This document shows, piece after piece, positions 55,531 to 64,000 of a stretch of DNA of 64,000 nt. The position numbers were made by a program, and so were the translations under genes. The stretch is from Colocasia esculenta (lineage: Eukaryota; Streptophyta; Magnoliopsida; Alismatales; Araceae), in the NCBI GenBank assembly GCA_014218235.1, contig CM024758.1, positions 99,919,698 through 99,983,697 of the forward strand, given 5' to 3'. How positions within the stretch are numbered: position 1 is the first letter of the stretch; each line of letters opens with the position of its first letter. Below the pieces are notes generated by a model, which saw only the letters and a program-made list of their open reading frames with translations, was not told where the DNA came from and did no database searches.

Positions 55531-56135
55531 TTAAAGGATTTCTAGTTTGTTTTCCTTTAGCACAGATCCACAAATTTGACCTTCAACACTAGAAAAGGAT
55601 TCAGGAAGACCTTTAACCAAATTCAATCTTAACAACTTATTCAATTCTGAACTTGCATGGCCAAGTCTTTTGTGCCAAGTCCATGCAATTTCATCTTTAT
55701 TTGCAACAAAACAAAGATTTTCAGAAAAGTTTTTATTAAGGTTGATCATGTAGACATGTTTTCTCTTTTTCCAAAGAATTTGATTTTATCAGTTGATGAA
55801 TCTATTATCTTGCAAAAATCAGATTCAAACACAACTTTGTGACCTTTGTCACATAGTTGGCTGATACTGAGCAAATTATAATCAAGTCCATCAACTAACA
55901 AGACATTATCTACAGAGTTTGAAGAAGTTTGACCAACCTTACCAGATCCAATGATCTTTCCTTTATTTTTACCTCCAAAGGTGACTGACCCTCCCTCCTT
56001 TTCAAGCAGGAATGAGAATTTGGCTCTATCTCCAGTCATATGTCGTGAACACCCACTGTCAAGAAACCATACATTTGTGTTGGGTGCACGACTTTCCTGC
56101 AACAAGATCAGTGGAGAGAAGATTTTGGTACCCAA
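55531..56135 (-). pseudogene. pol: D1 protease and pre-integrase domain
   Basis: The aspartic protease-like start is NTNVWFLDSGCSRHMTGDR (56080-56020). SVTFGGKNKGKIIG and LLVDGLDYNLLSISQLCDKG follow, typical of the Copia protease to pre-integrase segment. The pre-integrase zinc motif has WHKRLGHASS near 55680 and a downstream C-x-x-C that is degraded to CGSVLKEN near 55560. The join to gag upstream is by frameshift near 56110, and a second break lies at 55747. Confidence 0.9.
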
Positions 56136-58304
56136 ACAGAGTTGGGACCATCAGAATGATTTAACAAAGACATCAAATCCTTTCTCACCCAAATTTGATT
56201 TGTTTTAGATTTTTGTTTTGTTACTTTGGTGTTTTCAGCCTTTTTCTGTTTGTTCTTTCTTTTAGGAATGAAAGCACCAAGATCTTGTTTTTGGTAGGAG
56301 GGGAGTTTTTCATTTGAAAATTTGAGTTCATAGAAGGAGGTGGAATCCATGGATTGTGTTGGTACATCCAGAAATTTGGATAAGGGTATTGAGGATAATA
56401 CCAACAGGGATTTTCATACCATTGGTTCCAAGGATTAGTCCAATTTTCTTGAGGAGCTGTCTTGGAGGTCCAAGGTTTTTCATGGATCATTTCTTTTCCC
56501 TTTTCTTATTTCTCAGATTTTTATTTGAATTTTTAGTTGAGTTGATTATGGTTTTTGGTGTTGAACAGGTCGACCTGTCAGGGGACTGTGTCGACCTGAC
56601 AGTCTCTTTTTGTTTTTGAATTTTTGATTTGTTTTGAGTTTTGTTTGGGTTTTGTTTGGGGTTTTGTTTGCTGTTTGTTGGATTTCAGTGTTTTCCAGAT
56701 TGGGACCTTTAACAAAGTTGATTATGGTGCTTTTCCCTTTTTCTCACCAGATTTATCTTTTGTTGATTTCTTTTTGTTGAATCCCAATCCATGAGATGTG
56801 GTTGTCATGTTGGATCCTAGCAATGCCTCTAGGTTATCTTGGCCTTTTGTGAAGGTTTGGATAACCTTCTCCTTTCCTTTAGCTGGTTTTAAGAATTTCA
56901 ATTTCTTCAATTTTCTTGTTTTTCTTGTTTTTCAATTTCCAGCTTTTCATTTAAATTTCTGAAGTCTTGGGAGGCCTTCTGAGAGGCAAGTTTTAAATCA
57001 TCAATTAGGTTCAGTAAATTTCTTTTTCTTCAAGCAATTCTGTTACTTCAGATTCCAGTTCACAGGTTCTATTGTTTGAAGATTGGTTATGGTAAAGATT
57101 TTCAATTTTCTTTTTGATGTGTTTGTTTTCTTTCTCATTTCAGAGTATCTTTCTACCAATTCAGCATACACATCCTGCCAATCTTCAACACTATAATCTT
57201 CAAAGGAAGTATTTACCTTTCCATCTGTGCTGTTGGCCATGAAGCAAACTTCCTCACTCTCTGAGCTTGAGGACTTCTTCTCTTCTTCTTCCTCACTTGT
57301 GTCTTCATCAGACCAAGTGGCTACCATGGCCTTGGGCTTCTTGTATTTCTGGAATCTTTGTGCTTTTCCTTTTTGTTCTCAGGACACTCTCCCTTCATGT
57401 GTCCTGGCTTGTTGCACCTGTAACAGATAACATTCTCATCAGGTTTATGATTCTTATTGAAATTGGAAGAGGAAATATTCTTCTTACCTGGGGGAAATTC
57501 TTTTTCCCAGTCATTTTCCCTTTCCTATATTTCAAGAATTTCCTGAATTGTCTGGTCATGAGGGCAATCTCATCCTCATTTGACTCAGATTCTTCAGAAC
57601 TTGTTTTATCCTGATTTTTATCTTTGTTGCTTGAAGAGGCTTTGAGTGCCATAGGCTTGGTCTTAATTAAGTGTCTTCATTTCTTTTTAAGTTTATTTCA
57701 TATGTCATTAAAGATCCAATCAATTCATCCAAAGACATTTTGGACAAATCTTTTGAATCTTCAATAACAGTGGCCTTGGTATGCCAAATTGAAGAAAGTG
57801 AACGCAAAATTTTTCTTACCAAGTCTGCATCAGTATACTCCTTACCCAAAGCCTTGAGTCCATTGACTATCACCATGAATCTGGCAAACATTTCAGAAAT
57901 AGATTCATTAGATTTCATCATAAAAAGTTCATATTCTGAAACTAAAATATTTGCCTTGGTCTCCTTGACCTGAGATGTTCCCTCATAGAGTAATTCGAGT
58001 TTATCCCACATCTCTTTGGCAGATTTGCACATAGAGATTCTCGAATACTCCTTGGGATGGACAGCACATTGAATCATGTTCATGGCACTGTAATTCAATG
58101 TAGCTCTCCTTATTTGTTCCCTCGTCCAGGTTTCTTCCTCACCCTGGTTTTCATAGGGACCAGCCTCAACTACTTTCCAGATCTCATAGTTCTGGGCCCT
58201 TAAGAATACTTGCATTCTGTTCTTCCAATAAGAATAGTCCAAACCATTAAGAATGGTGGCCTATTTATGGAATGGCCCTCAGCTATGAAACCCTTTGAGT
58301 CCAT
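56136..58304 (-). pseudogene. gag: D1 gag with coiled-coil and zinc-knuckle regions
   Basis: The start codon is at 58304 (MDSKGFIAEGHSINRPPFL). After a one-base break near 58243, the UBN2/Gag-2 type domain runs 58242-57667, with DYSYWKNRMQVFLRAQ, EMWDKLELLYEGT, NESISEMFARF and LSSIWHTKATVI. An acidic/Ser segment (SSEESESNEDEIALMTRQF) follows, then a zinc knuckle with CNKPGHMKGEC (about 57425-57380). A second acidic stretch (57327-57200), a Lys/Glu coiled-coil region (57200-56850) and a Trp/Tyr/Pro-rich linker (56490-56300) follow. The last block contains VWVPK just before the protease. There are several frame breaks. Long coiled-coil Gag is a known Sirevirus trait. Confidence 0.88.
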
Positions 58305-58429
58305 GACACTTAAGTAAATGCAAAAGAAGTAGTTGAGCAAGCAAGCAAACAAACCAGACAAACAGACAACCAAACACTCAATACTCAGAAACAAAAGCTG
58401 CTCAGTTCAAATCAGATCGATGTAAACCC

Positions 58430-58441
58430 GCTCTGATACCA
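58430..58441 (-). other. primer-binding site of D1 (initiator tRNA-Met)
   Basis: GCTCTGATACCA on the plus strand is TGGTATCAGAGC on the minus strand. It lies 2 bp from the LTR at 58444. Confidence 0.95.
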
Positions 58442-58443
58442 AT

Positions 58444-60093
58444 TGAAGGATCGAAATTAATGTGTGGAAAAGATCTAGAGGGGGGGGGATGAATAGATCT
58501 TAGCCACTTTTGCGGAAGCTTAAGAATTTGAAAACTATTTAGAATCAGAGGCAATGTTATCAGTGAAAAACTACAGATCTGATTAGATTTGAGTGAGTTG
58601 AAAAACTTAGATGTGAAGCAAGTTGATTAAGTGAATTAAAACGAATCCTATGCAAGCATCTAGCGGATGAATCAATCAAACCACAGAAGACAAATGCACA
58701 AGGATTTTTAGGTGGTTCGGAAATCACCCATGTGATTCCTACATCCACCCCTCACAACCCGTGAGGATTCACTAACACAACTGGGTAACACACCCACTGG
58801 AGCCTGACAACTCCAACACTGAAGAGCTTACAACTCACACCACTTCTAGAGCAAGACTACTCTAGAACAACTGAGCAAGACTGCTCAACACACACTTGAG
58901 TTGACAACTCAACACTGAGCACAACGGCTCACAACAACTGAGCACAAGGCTCACACATAAACTTGCTAGACACCAACTTAAGACAAGATCCTCTAGCAAC
59001 AGATCTAGTCGAAATTTGAGAACTCTAAAGAGAATATGCAGAAGCACTTGCATAATCTCAAGAGATATCTCAGAAGAACAGAAGAAAGTAAATTGTATTG
59101 AAAGTCTTCGTTCTTCAGTGTACTCCCTTGTAGAGCTTGAATTGGGAAGAAGCTTGTGAACTTGAAGTCCAAGTCGATGCTCTGCAATCTGAGAGTTGGA
59201 TCTTCCTCGAATTCTTCACCAATGAGTCTTCTACAGGATCTGCTTCTTGGATGCTTCAGAGGAATCTACAGGAATCAAATTCCAATTCCCACACCTTGAA
59301 TTGGTGGGAATTAGGTCTTCTGGAAGCAATTGGAGAGCAGAGGAGGAGACACGAGCTCTTCTGGCCGCCAGGAGTTTCTTGGAGGCTCTAAGAGTTGGTT
59401 TCTTCTCTTTGAAGGGAGGCCAAAGGAACCTTTTATACCCTTAGGATTCCAAAGATACCCTTTGGGGTACAAGGGCACGCTTCCTAGGAAGATTCTGATC
59501 GCCCTAGAAGGACACGTGGCAGCCATCAGCTCTTAGGATGAAAAGTTTCCGTAGTGTGTCGACCTGCCCTGGTGGTTGTGTCGACACACTGTCCCAAAGA
59601 TAGAAAAAGTCTGTTCTGGGAGAAGGGTCCCGTGTCGACCTGCTCTTGAGTGTGTCGACCTGCTGTCCCAATTCCTCAAACTGGCTGTTCTGGAACTGGG
59701 TCTAGTGTCGACCTGCCTGGGAGTGTGTCGACCTGGGTACCCTTGATCTCTGGAAAACTGCCACTCGTGTCGACACACTCTTGACATGTGTCGACACACT
59801 CTTGACATTTTTACACAATTTCTCTTTGATCTGTGTTGATGTGTCGACACCATTGATGGGTGTGTCGACACATCTTTTGCATAAAATGTTTGTACCTGAA
59901 AAATAAACACATATATCATTAGTTAAATGATTTATCATGACCATAAATGATAAATGTGGATTTGAAAAATACTTTTTGAACATGATTTCAGGTATGATAT
60001 TTTTGACATGTTTCAATTAAATTGCTTTAAGAACACTTCTTGTCATCATCAAAATAGGAGGGAAATGATATGAATTAGGCATTCAACCCAACA
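58444..60093 (-). repeat. LTR shared by D1 (5' LTR) and D2 (3' LTR)
   Basis: It is 1650 bp. One side abuts the D1 PBS, the other a PPT and the 3' interior of D2. It has the hairpin array at about 58795-58960, the TATA box at 59431-59437 (minus) and GTCGAC palindromes at about 59550-59875. Confidence 0.93.
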
Positions 60094-60438
60094 ATCTCCC
60101 CTTTTGATGATGGCAACATTAAATCCATATTTGATGTGGTTTTGGAAGTGTGATTTTTAAGCAATTTTATTGATTAAGTTTTTGTTTTTCTTTTGTTATA
60201 CTTGTCAATGTCTTTTGATATTGTTCAGTAACAATTGATGATATTATTGTGAGATACAATGTTACTTGAAATTAGAAGTTTTGTGCACACAAGTCAACAT
60301 TTGAACAAGTATTCACACACAAAGACAAAAAATTTGTATGAAGCCAAACAACCATTTCATTTCATTCATTTCATTCAAAAGATCAAAAGATCATTCACAT
60401 TCATTCTTCTCCCCCTTTGACATTATCAAAAAAAATGT

Positions 60439-62396
60439 ACATTAGGTAGAAGATGGAGGAGGAGGAGGAATTGGAGCTAGAAGCATCTCAATATCTGACA
60501 ATCTTTTATCCATTGACTTCATGCTTGACTTTATCTGTTCATGGATAGTGTCAGTGAGTGTGAAGATAATGCTCCATTCTATCAGAATGCTCTATCAGGT
60601 GCTCTGAGTTCTTTTCAATCATCTGAAACAGCTTGAGAGCTAGATGAGCCAGCTGACCAACCAGGTCTTTGCATTATCTTGAACTCCTTGGTCAAATCTG
60701 TAAGCTGCTTGTCAATGTGCTCATTGAAGTCTTATACTTTCCAAATCATCCACAAAATGAGCAAATGACAATCTGGTGCTGGAAATCTCATGCAATGTTT
60801 GGTTGGTGTTGAAGACATCTGCTTGGGAATTTGCCAATATTCCCTGAAGAACTTTCTCCAACTTGTCTTGATGTCTTTTAGCTTTAGAGAGGCATCTGCC
60901 ATTGTGCCATCAACTATTGAACCTTGAGCTGCATAATCTGAAGCTGCCTTCTGCTCAATAAATTTGGCAGAACTGTGTTTTCCAGTCTTTGAATCCGTAG
61001 CTCAAAAGATGTGGACATGGATTGAAGTGAGGAGTTGAAGGATTCAAATTTGTCATTTAGGAAAGATATCAATTCTGGTGGAACAGGAGGCCCACCAGAA
61101 GATGTGGATGGTTGGAATGAGGGTTGTGGAGAAAAATGAGGAAGCTGAGGTGAGAGAGGATCATGAAAAGGACTGACTTTCATTATGAGCTGATCCTCAT
61201 GCATAGGAGGCTGATCCTCTTGACTTAGGGGCTGGTCCCCTTCAGCTGGAGGCTGTTCCTCCTGTGCTTGGCTGATCCCCTTGAGCCTGAGGCTGGTCCT
61301 CCTGAGGTTGGGGCTGTTCCCTTGGTCTTGAGGCTGTCCTCTTGAACTGGAGGAGCCTCAACCACAGCTGGTCCTCTTCTAATTGATTTCCCCCATCTAA
61401 ATCCCATAAACTTCTGGATATTCTTGAAGGTGTAGATGTTTGACTTGGAATGGATTGGGATTTTTCATTTCCAATGGCACACCAAAGTGCTTGAACACTG
61501 AGGTCAGATGTGCTCCATAAGGTAGAGATCTCTTGAGGTCTGTCTTGTAGTTTCAGAAATGATTTGATAAAGAATCACATGAAGTTGACCTTGATATCTT
61601 TGACCATGCAATAGAGTATGAATCTCTGGATATCTGTCAATCTATCCCTCCCACCACCTTGAGGGGTAACTATGGTTGTCAAGATGTGGTGAATTACCCT
61701 TAATACAGGTGGAAATGAGTTGGCATTAAACCTTGTCACATAGGTTTGTTTGGGATCTGATGGATCTGCAGGATGGCCTGTCAAGATTGAGTAGGCTTCA
61801 TGTAAATCAAATTCAAATTCATGGTAGTCAGCCCTTCATCTGGCACTTTGAAAATGGAGGCTGCTACTCAGTTGGCATGTCTATCTCTATCCCTTGACTT
61901 TGGATTTAAAACCTTCTTCTGTGCAGGTGAGGTTTTTGTAGAACTCTCTAACTAACCTTGGATAGCAGACTTGAAATTCAGAATAAAGGGTATCCAAGAT
62001 TGAAAGAAAAATAGGTTTGAATTTCGGGGAGAGAGTCTGCTAATTGGGTGTCGAAAGGTCTAGAATTCTTGCTTCAAAATCAGTTTGGCAGCACTCACGG
62101 ATTCTGAGGGAATATCCTCTTTGAGTCAGAAGAGGAGGAGAGGAAGATGATTCCTCAGGATGGTCAGAGGAATCCCCGAAATCGCTGGTCTAGGGTTTGA
62201 AACTTGTCTACCTCTGCCAGTAGTGGAGGTCCTACCTCTCTTGAAGCTCTGAGAGGTGCAGAAGAGATCCTGGAAGCTCTGCAGGATCATTTCTTCGCTT
62301 GGTTCTTCTTTCCATCTGGCATCGGAACTGTGCCGGAACCGGCCTTGAAGAGGCCTGAGACCTTGCGCCACGGCGGGGACCAAGCTTGCGGACCAT
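60439..62396 (-). pseudogene. D2 extra post-pol ORF
   Basis: It is a copy of 49107-51069, with the start codon at 62396. Open fragments at 61784-61575 (TGHPADPSDPKQTYVT, TDIQRFILYCMVKDIKV) and 61204-60914 (FNDKFESFNSSL-like block, ELRIQRLENTV) match D1 with more small indels. The QP-rich repeats lie at about 61340-61200. It has the same unknown function as the D1 copy. The density of single-base indels relative to D1 makes it hard to tell decay from consensus error. Confidence 0.75.
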
Positions 62397-62621
62397 GGTG
62401 CAGGAGGAGTGGAATTTCAGAGAGGAGATGGAAGAGTGGAGAGAGAGAGATGATGAAGGGGGTGAGGTTGAGAGAAGCGGAGAGGTTTTCTTGCCGGAAA
62501 GAAGTGGAAATGAGGCCGTCGGGTCGACCTGACTCCCAAAAAGGGATGCAGTGGTACACTGCCCCGCAGGAACAACAAGGGTTAAGGTGAACCCGAAAGG
62601 GCTGAAAAAGGTTTGGCAAGG

Positions 62622-62702
62622 GCAGTGTCGACACAGGAAGAGGGTGTGTCGACCTGACCCAGGAGTGTGTCGACACAGGACACATAGTGTGTCGACACAG
62701 CC
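62622..62702. promoter_or_regulatory. GTCGAC palindrome cluster upstream of the D2 extra ORF
   Basis: Four GTCGAC sites in 80 bp, at the same place as in D1 and C. Confidence 0.65.
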
Positions 62703-64000
62703 TTGAAGAAAATTTGAATTTTGAGAGGAAATTTTGAGAAATTTGGGACATCTTTATGATTAGGAATGAGAGGAATTATCATTTCAAGGATTTTTAAGGG
62801 GCTTAAAAATCATTTGTTGTATTTTGCAAAAATTCATCACAATCAAGTTTTTCAACAATTTCCAACAGGATATTAGCATTCCAAGACTTGGTCAACAAAA
62901 TGATAAATTGAGGGATATAATGTATTAACAATCAATCAAAAACTACCATGTTTCTCAATTTTCAAGAATTAAAGATGTCATCTAGACCAAAGACAATTTT
63001 GTTGAAAGTAAAACACAAACTTAAAGAACAACTTGATGAAGGAAGAAGATGATTCTTTCTAAACAAATCTCCAATAATTTTCATATTTTGTTCTTTAAAA
63101 AACTATCAAATGATATGAATCTCTTTCACTCAAGTACTAGTGCTTTTACACACCATAGTCCCTGGATACTTAAGATTTAGTCATTGTCAAGTCTCAAAGG
63201 GGTAAATGATGACCTTTTGACATGAAAATATACGTTTTGTAGACGCCAATATTTCCAGTTACTCAGTCATCATCAAAAAGCATAGCACATTTGCTTAGAT
63301 TTTGAATTTATTTCAATTTGGATCCCCTTTGAACAGAGTTAGCAATAATGCCTCATGACATGCAGCACTTCATTCATTGTGAAGGTGTGCAGTTTCTCAG
63401 CACAGATGCCATTGCTCTGTTGGATTTTACAAGATTTTGGAGAGTTTGTGAGATAGAATTCAAATACATCCAGTCATCAGTTGCAAACAAGGAAATGTTT
63501 TAAGTTCAAGACACAAATTGTAATTTAGTTTAGGAAGAGATCTGAATTTCTGTGGATTGAGAGACATAGTGAAAGTTGATTAGTAAAAAATAATTATCAC
63601 TCAAGGTTCATTTTGAGACTCTAGACTTTAGAATGAGGACATCATGCAAGGAATTGATGAAATGCAAGAAGGGGATTTTGCAAAAGAAATGACTTGAATT
63701 TTCTAGCTCCCCTGAGATGATGATTTCAACCATTTTTCATCAAAATAAAGATATGCAATTTGAAATCAGAAGAAGTTTCTTCTTGGACAACAAAGACTTC
63801 CCCTCAACAATTGTATATCATTTCTTGGTACTTGGCGGAGACACATACTCTCGCATAGTGAAAGTGTCCAGACAAGCATAACTTGTCCTTCTCCAAGTCA
63901 CCATTTGATATACCAAGAGATTTCAATACAATAAGAGTTGAAGAATTCATTAGCAAAAAGAAGTGGAAGTTAAAACTGTGCAAGTTTTGAAATCAAGAAA
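62703..64000 (-). other. D2 intercistronic region
   Basis: It is AT-rich with no gene seen and parallels 51376-52670 of D1. It includes a 95-bp element at 63824-63917 and a purine run near 63710. Confidence 0.7.
63824..63917 (-). repeat. 95-bp element with inverted ends, D2 copy
   Basis: It runs CTTGGTACTTGG to GATATACCAAG on the plus strand, nearly identical to 52500-52593. Confidence 0.8.

Larger units (their letters stand above)
47099..60093 (-). mobile_element. element D1: near-complete Sirevirus-like Copia element (minus strand)
   Basis: Read on the minus strand: LTR 60093-58444, PBS 58441-58430, gag, protease, integrase, RT, RNase H, intercistronic region, extra ORF, PPT, LTR 48755-47099 (1650 and 1657 bp). 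It shares the LTR end sequences (TGTTGGGTTGA..GATCCTTCA) and the hairpin and palindrome architecture with element C. RT motifs such as RWVFRNKL, ARLVAKGYNQE and QMDVKSAFLNG place it in the Sirevirus lineage. It inserted in the 3' LTR of E. The upper LTR is followed by a second element body (D2), so the other TSD is not visible. Confidence 0.9.
60094..64000 (-). mobile_element. element D2: 3' interior of a second Sirevirus-like copy, continuing past the window
   Basis: It repeats D1 from the PPT through the extra ORF and intercistronic region (60094-64000 matches 48756-52670) with scattered single-base indels. It ends within the first 95-bp element area. The pol of D2 would lie to the right of the window. 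D1 and D2 share one LTR, so this is a tandem LTR-body-LTR-body arrangement. Confidence 0.9.

Overview
The window is a plant (angiosperm) nuclear repeat region with no host gene I can support. Almost all of it is LTR retrotransposon sequence: Ty3/Gypsy elements, Ty1/Copia elements of the Sirevirus lineage, and a small Cassandra-type TRIM carrying 5S rRNA-like LTRs. Every primer-binding site I found matches the 3' end of plant initiator tRNA-Met (TGGTATCAGAGC or its complement). The sequence alone does not identify the species.

Layout. 1-2512 is the end of a long LTR resembling the LTRs of element E. 2537-4860 (minus) is a decayed Gypsy gag, followed by LTR-like DNA to about 6431. Element A (6460-40063, Gypsy, chromodomain clade) has a 5'-truncated left LTR. 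Inside the second gag intron of A sits element B (9420-31217, a related Gypsy family, TSD TATGT). Inside the pol of B sits element C (14755-25144, Sirevirus-like, TSD AGAGA), which has lost part of gag and most of pol. The integrase of A also holds a Cassandra TRIM (34857-35489, TSD AGACA). About 1 kb of this area is repeated on the far side of a 100-N gap, probably an assembly artefact. The 3' LTR of A abuts element E (40064-47098, Gypsy), whose 3' LTR is cut by a minus-strand Sirevirus-like tandem: D1 (47099-60093, with gag, protease, integrase, RT, RNase H and an extra ORF) and the partial D2 (60094 to the window end), which share the LTR at 58444-60093.

Order of events by nesting: E is older than A; A is older than B and the Cassandra copy; B is older than C. 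D landed in E after E. The LTR pairs of B and C look very similar, so those insertions should be young, whereas A is clearly dead (RT and integrase catalytic residues changed, many CAG/CAA/TGG-to-stop changes).

Most unusual features: (1) A and B carry two short phase-0 spliceosomal introns in gag, and B inserted inside one of them. (2) The Sirevirus-like LTRs carry, downstream of the TATA box, an array of mini-hairpins with an almost constant 8-nt loop and compensating stem changes. (3) Each family has its own set of short palindromes in the LTR, and the Sirevirus palindrome cluster recurs just upstream of a second, post-pol ORF. (4) That ORF encodes a basic/Ser-rich, QP-repeat, coiled-coil-like protein that does not look like an envelope. 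(5) A ~95-bp element with inverted ends (CTTGGTA/TACCAAG) occurs twice per element between pol and that ORF. Many single-base indels between near-identical copies suggest limited consensus accuracy, so individual frameshifts should not be over-read.
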